DNA of 64,000 bases from Paenibacillus oralis (lineage in GTDB: Bacteria; Bacillota; Bacilli; Paenibacillales; Paenibacillaceae), in contig NZ_RRCN01000001.1 in NCBI RefSeq assembly GCF_003863965.1, positions 2,924,527 to 2,988,526 on the forward strand, read 5' to 3'. Positions 55,570-63,002 of the stretch are shown here, piece after piece. The notes below the pieces were generated by a model that saw nothing but the letters and a program-made list of their open reading frames with translations, was not told the DNA's origin and searched no databases. Position numbers and translations under genes: made by a program. Every line of letters starts with the position of its first letter. Positions within the stretch are counted from its first letter, which is position 1.

Positions 55570-57066
55570 ATGATATCGCTAGGAGGACAAAGGGCCCGTG
55601 CCGTACGGATCGGTATCGCCATAGCCCTGCTTGCGTTTTGGGTGGCCGGCTGCAGCCGGGCCAATCCGCAGGCGGACAACGGGGATGGGACTTCTTCCCT
55701 TTCCGGTGTTCAGACCGTTTCAACACAGCAGCAGCCAATTACCCGGTATACGGGAGAACCAAGCAAAGCTTTGTCTTTTGTGTACACGGCCAAAAAAGAG
55801 CTTTCCCTAACGTTTGACGGGTTGGGCGATCGCGAGACGATCATGCGTTTGCTGGATGAACTGGACAAGTATCAAATCAAGGCGACGTTTTTTGTCCCGG
55901 GCATGCGGGCGGCCGAGGAGCCGGAACTCGTCAAGGAGTTGGTGAGCCGCGGTCACGAGGTGGAAAACAATACGTTAACGCGCGCCGACTTAACGACTTT
56001 AAGCTATGAAGAAATCTATAAAGAAATCAACCGTACCAACGGATTGATTGCCGACGCAACAGGCAAGACGCCGCAATTTGTCCGGACCCGGGGGGCCAGC
56101 TTCAATGACGATGTCCGCCTGGTGGCGGCGCAAACCGGATTGCAGGCCGTCGTTTCCTACAACATTAACCCGAAAGACAGCGACATGAAGAGCGCTAAGG
56201 AAATTGGCGACTACATACGGAAGTACATTAGCCGCGGCGGCATTATTGCGCTAAACACGGACGTGAATCCCGAGGTGATCTCCTCCATTTCTTATATCGC
56301 GGATGCGGCGAATGAAGTGGGCTATAAGCTGGTGCCGCTAGCAAAGCTGGTGCAAGGCGGCGGAGAGCGGAAGCCGCTGGAGCAGATTCCGGGGTACGAT
56401 GCCGCCCGGATCAACCCCGATTACAAGCAGGCGGACTATAACCTGATTTATAACGCCAACGACATCGCCAAATGGAACCCGCACGGCAAAAAGGTCGTCG
56501 CCTTGACCTTTGACGATTGGGGCAGCGATTTGACCGTCACCCGCCTGTTAAAGATTCTGGAGGACCATAACGTCAAAGCGACCTTTTTTCTGCGGGCGAA
56601 CGGCGTGGAGAACAACCCGAACCTGGCTCGGGCGATTGTTGAAGAAGGCCATCTTGTAGCCAATCATACCTACACTCATCCCGTAATTACGCAAATACCG
56701 CCCGATGAGCTGCAGGAGGAAGTGGTCAAGGCGCACCGCGTCATCACCGAGGCGATTCAACAGCAGCCGGCGATGCTGTTCAGGCCCCCAACCGGGGAGA
56801 TCAATAAGGAAACGGCCAAGGTGATCGCGGCCACGGGGTATAAGACGATCGCTTTGTATGATGTGACCACTTTGGACTGGAATTCCGACCATGATGCTCA
56901 GTACATTTTAAACGGGGTGTTGAAGCAGACAACCAACGGCAGCGTCATTTTGCTGCATATGCTTGACGGCATCCATACGCTGGAAGCTTTGCCGGAAGTG
57001 ATCGATCAGTTGAAGCAACGGGGTTATTCCTTTGTGCTTCTGGACGAGCTGTACGGGATGAAATAA
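55570..57066 (+). CDS. Lipoprotein polysaccharide deacetylase with two NodB domains
   Basis: 498 residues. Lipobox LLAFWVAGC puts the modified Cys at 28, so it is anchored outside the membrane. A first NodB-like domain (about 80-215) has LSLTFDGLGDRE and lacks the usual metal His pair (HEVENNTLTRADL). The second domain (about 305-480) is complete: VALTFDDWGSD, HLVANHTYTHPV, LFRPPTGEINKET, VILLHMLDGIHTLEAL. So catalysis should lie in the C-terminal half and the first copy may bind glycan. In this operon it probably deacetylates the exported polymer, like PgaB/IcaB. AGGAGAAGG precedes the ATG. First gene after the riboswitch. Confidence 0.88.
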   Translation: MISLGGQRARAVRIGIAIALLAFWVAGCSRANPQADNGDGTSSLSGVQTVSTQQQPITRYTGEPSKALSFVYTAKKELSLTFDGLGDRETIMRLLDELDKYQIKATFFVPGMRAAEEPELVKELVSRGHEVENNTLTRADLTTLSYEEIYKEINRTNGLIADATGKTPQFVRTRGASFNDDVRLVAAQTGLQAVVSYNINPKDSDMKSAKEIGDYIRKYISRGGIIALNTDVNPEVISSISYIADAANEVGYKLVPLAKLVQGGGERKPLEQIPGYDAARINPDYKQADYNLIYNANDIAKWNPHGKKVVALTFDDWGSDLTVTRLLKILEDHNVKATFFLRANGVENNPNLARAIVEEGHLVANHTYTHPVITQIPPDELQEEVVKAHRVITEAIQQQPAMLFRPPTGEINKETAKVIAATGYKTIALYDVTTLDWNSDHDAQYILNGVLKQTTNGSVILLHMLDGIHTLEALPEVIDQLKQRGYSFVLLDELYGMK

Positions 57067-57126
57067 AAAACGGACGCTTACTTAACATCTATGAATACTC
57101 AAGGGGAAATGAACGGAGTTGAACTT

Positions 57127-58452
57127 ATGAAGAATTTGGATCAGCTATACGCAAACATAGAGAATCGGACGGCCAAGCTGGCTGTCGTTGGACTGGGGTA
57201 TGTCGGCTTGCCGCTGGCGGTCGCGTTTGCCCGGAAAGCAAACGTGATCGGTTTTGACTTAAACCCTCGGAAAATAGCCGATTACCGGGCGGGAAAAGAC
57301 CCCACCGGCGATGTGGGGGCCCAGGCGATTGGGGCGAGCGGGATTGACTTCACCGCGGATGAGACAAGGCTGGGGGAGGCTTCGTTTTACATTCTGGCCG
57401 TACCTACGCCGGTCCAAAACGATAAAGTGCCGGACCTGACTTACGTCAAGAACGCCAGCGCCATGGTCGGCAAACATTTGCGCCCCGGCGCGGTGGTCGT
57501 ATACGAGTCAACGGTTTATCCCGGCGTCACCGAGGAAGTATGTGTTCCGATTCTCGAGGCGGAGTCGGGGCTTACATGCGGGGTCGACTTTAAAGTCGGC
57601 TATTCCCCCGAACGGATCAACCCGGGCGATCAGGTTCACCGGCTCGAGAACATCGTAAAGATCGTTTCCGGCATGGACGAGCAGACGCTTGGCCTTGTGG
57701 CGAAGGTTTACGAGCTGGTGATCGAGGCGGGAGTTTACCGGGCCGAGAGCATCCGCGTGGCCGAGGCGGCCAAAGTGATCGAAAACGCCCAACGCGACAT
57801 CAATATCGCTTTTATGAATGAGCTTTCCATGCTGTTTCACCGGATGGAGATCGACACGAAAGCGGTATTGGCCGCGGCGGGAACCAAATGGAATTTCCTC
57901 AAATTCACCCCGGGGCTGGTTGGCGGCCACTGCATCAGCATTGATCCTTACTATTTAACTTATAAAGCGGAAGATGCGGGGTATCACTCGAAAATCATTT
58001 CCGCGGGACGGCGCATCAACGATGGCATGGGCAAGTATGTCGCCCGCAGCATCGTGAAGCTGCTGATGCGCCTGCGGAAAGATTTATCGGATGTGAAAGT
58101 GGGCATCCTTGGCCTGGCCTATAAGGAGGACTGCCCCGACTTTCGCAACACGAAGGTTACGGATATTATCGAGGAGCTGCAGGAATATGATATCCAGCCG
58201 ATTGTCTATGATCCGTGGGTAGACCCGCAGCTCGTTTATGAAGAGTACGGACTGGAGCTGGCAAATTTGTCCGATTTGCGGGATTTGAACGTGGTGGTAC
58301 TGGCTGTGCCTCACAGCGAATTCCTCGGCATGAGCCGGGAGGATTACGACCGGTTGTTCGGGGCGGACAAGAGCAAAGTGTTTGTCGATGTTAAGGCGGT
58401 TTTCGCTAAAGCCGAATTTGAAGCGGCGGGCTACCACTACTGGAGCCTGTAA
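57127..58452 (+). CDS. UDP-N-acetylhexosamine-type nucleotide-sugar dehydrogenase
   Basis: 441 residues from the ATG at 57127 (CGGAG nine bases upstream; ATG 57091 is possible). NAD site AVVGLGYVGLPLAVAFA near 22; VESTVYPG, VGYSPERINPGD, KVIENAQRDINIAFMNEL, and the catalytic Cys in TPGLVGGHCISIDPYYLTYK near 266. The C-terminal domain has GLAYKEDCPDFRNTKV. This pattern is the WbpA/TviB/CapL branch that oxidises UDP-GlcNAc (or GalNAc, ManNAc) at C6 to the uronic acid, rather than plain UDP-glucose dehydrogenase. The sugar cannot be fixed from sequence. It supplies the precursor for the synthase encoded next. Confidence 0.88.
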   Translation: MKNLDQLYANIENRTAKLAVVGLGYVGLPLAVAFARKANVIGFDLNPRKIADYRAGKDPTGDVGAQAIGASGIDFTADETRLGEASFYILAVPTPVQNDKVPDLTYVKNASAMVGKHLRPGAVVVYESTVYPGVTEEVCVPILEAESGLTCGVDFKVGYSPERINPGDQVHRLENIVKIVSGMDEQTLGLVAKVYELVIEAGVYRAESIRVAEAAKVIENAQRDINIAFMNELSMLFHRMEIDTKAVLAAAGTKWNFLKFTPGLVGGHCISIDPYYLTYKAEDAGYHSKIISAGRRINDGMGKYVARSIVKLLMRLRKDLSDVKVGILGLAYKEDCPDFRNTKVTDIIEELQEYDIQPIVYDPWVDPQLVYEEYGLELANLSDLRDLNVVVLAVPHSEFLGMSREDYDRLFGADKSKVFVDVKAVFAKAEFEAAGYHYWSL

Positions 58453-58479
58453 AGGCCCGATCTTATACGTTAAGGGGCA

Positions 58480-60426
58480 ATGAACTTGAGAAAAAAGAAC
58501 CAACAAAAACAGCCGGTTGAAGTGCTCTCCACGCCCAAGGCAGACCGGCGATTGCTTGCCCATGTCCCCGATCCAGAGAATATCCGCAAGGCGTTGGACC
58601 GCCGAGGCGGATTCCAGTTAAAAGACGAAGGGGACGGCACCACTGCCGACAGTAAAATGCCCCGTCTGCTCAGCTTGCGTTATGAGGCCGATTTCCCCGT
58701 AACGTTGTTTCCCCAGGGAGATGGTAAAAAAGCGGAGAAAAAGGCGGGTGCAAAGTCTGGCATACGCGGAATGGCCGCGGATATTTCTTCAACGGGGATG
58801 TTGGTGGAACTGGAGCCAGGCGGGGCCAAAGCGTGCCGAGAGGGCGACGTGTTCGAGCTGCGCTTCAACATTCCGCCGGGGACGATGCCGGAGGGTTTTG
58901 AGTCGAAGGTGAAAATAAAAGCGGCGGTCGTTCGCAGCTTTACCCGTGAAACACCGGACGGGGAGAAACCGATGGCGGCGCTCGCTTTTGAAAGCAGCCT
59001 TTACAATTACTTTCAGAAAAGGCGCTGGGGCTACTCCGTTTATACGGCGAGCGGACTGCTGTTCGTTGCGATGACGATCATTTTGCTGATGCGCGTGGAA
59101 AGCATCATCTATTTCAAATACAACATTTTGCTTTATTTATACAGTCTCACGGCGGCCGTATTTTTGCTGACGCGGTATTTTTTCGGGGCTTTGTACCGCA
59201 ACGTGCCGGTCAACCCGGACTACACGCCGGGCGTGTCGATCATTATCCCTTGTTTTAATGAAGAACAATGGATTCAGCGCACCGTTCTCAGCTGCATCAA
59301 TCAGGAGTATCCGATCGACAAGCTGGAAGTGATCGTTGTGGACGACCGTTCGTCTGACAGATCGGTGGAGCGGATTAATGAGATCGTCGAGCGCCTGCAT
59401 AAGGAAGCGGAGCGGTTCGCCATCCGGGATCGCCTCAAGCTGGTTGTATTGCCGGAGAACGGAGGCAAGCGGGTCGCTTTGGTCAAAGGCGTGGAGATGG
59501 CCAAACATGATTTGGTCGTGTTCGTCGATTCCGACAGCTTTTTGGAGCCGGACGCCATCCTTCACCTCGTGCAGCCGTTCCAAGATCCGAAGATGGGCGG
59601 GGTGGCCGGCCGGACGGATGTAGAAAACAAATATACGAATTCGATTACGAAGCTGCAGACGGTTCGATATTATATCGCGTTTCGCATCATGAAAGCGGCG
59701 GAATCCTGGTTCGACAGCGTCACCTGCCTGTCCGGTCCGCTGTCATGTTATCGGAAAGAGCTGGTGCTCAAATACGCGGACGACTGGTTGAACCAGAAGT
59801 TTCTCGGCCAGCCGGCAACGTTTGGCGATGACCGCAGCATGACCAACTTCATTTTGCGGTCTCATCGGACGGGGTATCAGGACAACGCGATTTGCTCCAC
59901 CATCGTGCCATCCAAGCTGGATGTGTTTCTGAAGCAGCAGATGCGCTGGAAGCGTTCCTGGCTGCGGGAGTCGCTGCGCGCGGGGACGTTCATCTGGCGT
60001 AAAGAACCGTTCATGGCGCTGTTTTTTTACATAGGCCTGGTCGTTCCGATCGCCGCTCCGATCGTCGTTTTGTACAATCTTGTATACGTACCGCTTGCTT
60101 ACGGTATTTTTCCGGGCACGTTTTTGATGGGACTTATGTTAATGGCATTATTGATGAGTTTTGCCCATCTTTTGTTCCGTAAAAGCAAGCTATGGATTTT
60201 CGGTTTGGTGTTTTGCGTTTTTTACGAGCTGGTGCTGCTTTGGCAAATGCCGGTCGCCTGGGTGACGTTCTGGAAATCCACCTGGGGTACGCGGGAAACA
60301 CCGCAGGATGTTGAGGCCAAGGCCAAAAAAGAAAGCCGCAAAGCGAACAAGCGGAGAAAATCATTGTTTAAAAATCTTTTTAATGATTCCCACAAGGACA
60401 AGGGTTCATACAGTGAGGTTGACTGA
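58480..60426 (+). CDS. Processive family-2 glycosyltransferase with N-terminal PilZ-like domain
   Basis: 648 residues. Residues about 60-170 are PilZ-like (GIRGMAADISSTGMLVELE carries DxSxxG), but the Arg motif before it is irregular (PRLLSLRYEADFPV). Two helices follow (GLLFVAMTIILLM, LYLYSLTAAVFLLTRYFF). The GT2 core has VSIIIPCFNEEQWIQRTV, VVDDRSSD, VFVDSDSFLEPDA, DDRSMTNFI and the processive-synthase signature KQQMRWKRSWL. Three or four C-terminal helices could form the export channel. Plan resembles hyaluronan/alginate-type synthases with built-in c-di-GMP control. Start uncertain: ATG 58480 is only 2 bp from AAGGGG; TTG 58486 has better spacing. Confidence 0.9.
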   Translation: MNLRKKNQQKQPVEVLSTPKADRRLLAHVPDPENIRKALDRRGGFQLKDEGDGTTADSKMPRLLSLRYEADFPVTLFPQGDGKKAEKKAGAKSGIRGMAADISSTGMLVELEPGGAKACREGDVFELRFNIPPGTMPEGFESKVKIKAAVVRSFTRETPDGEKPMAALAFESSLYNYFQKRRWGYSVYTASGLLFVAMTIILLMRVESIIYFKYNILLYLYSLTAAVFLLTRYFFGALYRNVPVNPDYTPGVSIIIPCFNEEQWIQRTVLSCINQEYPIDKLEVIVVDDRSSDRSVERINEIVERLHKEAERFAIRDRLKLVVLPENGGKRVALVKGVEMAKHDLVVFVDSDSFLEPDAILHLVQPFQDPKMGGVAGRTDVENKYTNSITKLQTVRYYIAFRIMKAAESWFDSVTCLSGPLSCYRKELVLKYADDWLNQKFLGQPATFGDDRSMTNFILRSHRTGYQDNAICSTIVPSKLDVFLKQQMRWKRSWLRESLRAGTFIWRKEPFMALFFYIGLVVPIAAPIVVLYNLVYVPLAYGIFPGTFLMGLMLMALLMSFAHLLFRKSKLWIFGLVFCVFYELVLLWQMPVAWVTFWKSTWGTRETPQDVEAKAKKESRKANKRRKSLFKNLFNDSHKDKGSYSEVD

Positions 60427-60428
60427 CT

Positions 60429-62123
60429 ATGGGAAAAAACAAGCCGCGCAAGGCGCTTGATGTCGGGCGCAAAGAACGGGAAAAAGCGGTCAAATCGACC
60501 GTTCAGATTGTGGTGCTGGCTATGGTGCTGGTGTTGTTGGTACACGCCGTGGCGGGAATCCACCGTTACCGGGAGCCAGACAAAGCGGCCTGGCAGCAAA
60601 CGCGGGGATTTATCGCCTTATCCTATTACGGAGTGGATCGAAACGGGACACGCGGTCTGATCGCCAAAAGCCGTCTGGATGAGCAGCTGCAAATTTTGCA
60701 TCAAAACGGGTATGTCACGGTTTCGCAGCAGGATATGCTTGATTTTTACCAGCACGGTAAGCTGCTGCCGCCAAGGGCAGTGTATTTAAGCTTTGAAGAC
60801 GGGCGCAGCGATTCCGCCTTGTTCGCCCAGCCCCTGCTGGAAAAGTACAATTATAAAGCAACGATGCTTTCCTATGCCGACCGGCTGGACGTCGTGGATC
60901 CGAAATTTCTGTCGGGGCCGGAGCTGCTTAAGTTAACGCGCAGAGGCTATTGGGAATTGGGCAGCAATGGGTACCGTTTGACGTACATCAATATTTTTGA
61001 CAAGGACGGGCGGTATGCCGGGACGCAAACCGAGCAGCAGTTTAAGGATAAAGACGAAGCACAATACTATACGCACTATTTGATGGACTTCATCCGCGAC
61101 GCCGATAAGGTGCCATTGGAAAACCGCCGGGAAATGGAAGCGCGCATCAACCAAGATTACCGGCTTATGGAGCAGATTTATCGGGATAAGCTGGGGTTCG
61201 TTCCGAATGTTTACATGATCATGCACGCCAATTCGCTGCACAACGGAATGAATCCTTTGGTGGAAAACGTGAATTCCGGTAACATCGAACGGCTGTTTAA
61301 AATGCACTTTAACCGCGAAGGGCAAACCTTTAATGACAGCGGCGCCGATTTGTACGATTTGACGCGGCTGCAGCCGTCTCCCGGCTGGTATCGCAACCAT
61401 TTATTGATGAGAATCGCGGGGGACACCGGGGAATCCTACGATTTTTACGAAGGCGACAAGAAGCGGGCCGATCATTGGCAATTGCTTGGCGGGGCCGCTG
61501 AATTCAGGGGCAACCGCATCATCCTGACCTCCCCGGAAAACGGCAAAGGCCTGCTTTATCTTAAAGGGAGCGATGGCTATCAAAATGTGAAGGTGTCGCT
61601 GCAGATCGCGGGGAACATTATCGGCTCGCAATCGGTATATTTAAGGTACGACCGCCAGGCCGATGCTTACGTGAAGCTGATCGTGGAAGATAACCTGCTT
61701 CGCGTCGTGCAAAAAGAGCCCGGCCAAACGGAGGAAAAGACGCTGATCTCCCGGAATCTCGGCAGTTTAAAAGGGGTGTCGGAGCAGACGGCGATCGAGC
61801 GTAAGCTGGACGTGGCGATCGCCGGCAGCGGGTTGACCCTACAGGTCGGCGGGGAGGCCGTCGCGCCGGAGATCCCAATCGCGTCTACGCTTGCCGCGGG
61901 CGGGTTGGCTTTGGAAGCCACAGCTAGTGAAGAGCATAGCAAAGACCCGGTGTATGACGGGGTGTTTGATGATGTCATCGTTGCCGAGGCCGAGCAAAAC
62001 GCTGCCGGGGAACCTGCGGGCAAAGTGCTGTTCTCCAACGGATACACCCCGCTGCAAAAAGTGGTCAACGGCGTTAAATGGACGTTTGACGCGGCGGTCA
62101 ACTGGGCGATTGACACCTTTTGA
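60429..62123 (+). CDS. Membrane-anchored NodB-like protein with lectin-like C-terminus
   Basis: 564 residues, begins 2 bp after the synthase. A basic tail and one helix (VVLAMVLVLLVHAVAGI) anchor it outside. Residues about 65-330 resemble a NodB barrel: GFIALSYYGVDRNGTRG, AVYLSFEDGRSDSALFAQPL and KATMLSYADRL. Motif 1 is SFEDG rather than TFDDG, and the His pair is missing (WELGSNGYRLTYINIF), so it may be inactive or specialised. Residues 330-500 form beta-rich lectin/LamG-like folds (GLLYLKGSDGYQNVKVSLQI, SVYLRYDRQADAYVKLI). It may guide or modify the polymer as it leaves the synthase. Assignment by fold pattern and context. Confidence 0.75.
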   Translation: MGKNKPRKALDVGRKEREKAVKSTVQIVVLAMVLVLLVHAVAGIHRYREPDKAAWQQTRGFIALSYYGVDRNGTRGLIAKSRLDEQLQILHQNGYVTVSQQDMLDFYQHGKLLPPRAVYLSFEDGRSDSALFAQPLLEKYNYKATMLSYADRLDVVDPKFLSGPELLKLTRRGYWELGSNGYRLTYINIFDKDGRYAGTQTEQQFKDKDEAQYYTHYLMDFIRDADKVPLENRREMEARINQDYRLMEQIYRDKLGFVPNVYMIMHANSLHNGMNPLVENVNSGNIERLFKMHFNREGQTFNDSGADLYDLTRLQPSPGWYRNHLLMRIAGDTGESYDFYEGDKKRADHWQLLGGAAEFRGNRIILTSPENGKGLLYLKGSDGYQNVKVSLQIAGNIIGSQSVYLRYDRQADAYVKLIVEDNLLRVVQKEPGQTEEKTLISRNLGSLKGVSEQTAIERKLDVAIAGSGLTLQVGGEAVAPEIPIASTLAAGGLALEATASEEHSKDPVYDGVFDDVIVAEAEQNAAGEPAGKVLFSNGYTPLQKVVNGVKWTFDAAVNWAIDTF

Positions 62124-62133
62124 ACGAGGAAAC

Positions 62134-62165
62134 AACAGGGCCTTTCCGAATCGGAAGGCCCCATT
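62134..62165. terminator. Terminator-like hairpin between convergent genes
   Basis: GGGCCTTTCCGA pairs with TCGGAAGGCCC around A; only CCATTTCT follows on the plus strand, so termination strength is uncertain. Confidence 0.6.
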
Positions 62166-62166
62166 T

Positions 62167-62901
62167 CTAGGTGGTGACGACATCTGCTGTCCGCAGCCGG
62201 TGTATTGCCAAAGCTGAGAACACGGAAATATAAGCGGCGTTAATGAAGATAAACAGACCATTTTCCGGACCCGTAAGCGAGCTTTGCTCTAATACGCCCA
62301 TGCCGGTTGTCAATAAGCTAAACGGGAAGAGGAACCTCATGTTTAGGATGTACAGACCGAGACCAAGCATGGAGCAGCATATGCTGATGCCGACGGGAAG
62401 GGCGAAGCTGCGTATCCTGAAGGAGAGCAAAAGCTGCATGGACGCGATCGAAATCGCGGCGATCCAGCCGCGCAGAGCCCATCCGGCCAGTTCCACGGGA
62501 ATATCCGCAGGAGGCAGCGAAAGGAGAAGCCCGAAGAGTAAGTATAAGGCAATAAATAAAGCTTGAACGCCTAAAATCAAAACCGCGATCACCGTCAGTT
62601 TGCCGAAATAAATGCTGGCGGCGGAGACGGGGGCGGTATGCACCAGGTTCCAATTCCGGTTGGCATGCTCCAGCCTGCACACATACGCGCAGCAAATGGC
62701 AATGAGGATAGGAAAGAAAAATTCGCCGTAAAACAGGCTGACTTGAGTCCATAAGCTATACCACGCATTGTTCAAAACTTCTTGATTGGAATAATAGTTG
62801 AAACAGCCGATGAACAAACTGAGCGCAGGCAGCACGGTCATCGTTATCCAGATGCGCCCGCGGCGCAGTTTAAGCCATTCGGCGGCAATGCTTCGGATCA
62901 T
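62167..62901 (-). CDS. ABC-2-type permease, lantibiotic-immunity-like
   Basis: 244 residues from the ATG at 62901 (GGGAGGTTTCCCC upstream). Six helices, e.g. FPILIAICCAYVCRLEH and IYFKLTVIAVLILGVQ-like segments. RSIAAEWLKLRRGRIWITMT at the N-terminus and LEHANRNWNLVHTAPVS are typical of the SpaE/MutE class that confer self-protection against lantibiotics or act as bacitracin-type exporters. Such permeases need an ATPase partner, normally encoded just upstream; here that position is occupied by an IS110-family element with only a possible ATPase tail left. So it is probably a stranded gene. Confidence 0.8.
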   Translation of the reverse strand: MIRSIAAEWLKLRRGRIWITMTVLPALSLFIGCFNYYSNQEVLNNAWYSLWTQVSLFYGEFFFPILIAICCAYVCRLEHANRNWNLVHTAPVSAASIYFGKLTVIAVLILGVQALFIALYLLFGLLLSLPPADIPVELAGWALRGWIAAISIASMQLLLSFRIRSFALPVGISICCSMLGLGLYILNMRFLFPFSLLTTGMGVLEQSSLTGPENGLFIFINAAYISVFSALAIHRLRTADVVTT

Positions 62902-62915
62902 GGGGAAACCTCCCA

Positions 62916-63002
62916 CTATAAAGTAATAACTTCTCCTGTTTTCTCGTTCATTCTCAATATTTCAACTTTGACAGTGTAAGAGATACTGGTGGAGAATATA
63001 GT
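62916..63002 (-). pseudogene. Possible C-terminal remnant of an ABC ATPase
   Basis: An open frame ends with YTVKVEILRMNEKTGEVITL and TAG 15 bp before the permease start, where the ATPase gene of such pairs would end. Nothing upstream of about 63002 continues it (stop at 63003-63005). The sequence is too short for a family call; context only. The exact junction with the mobile element is not known. Confidence 0.3.
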
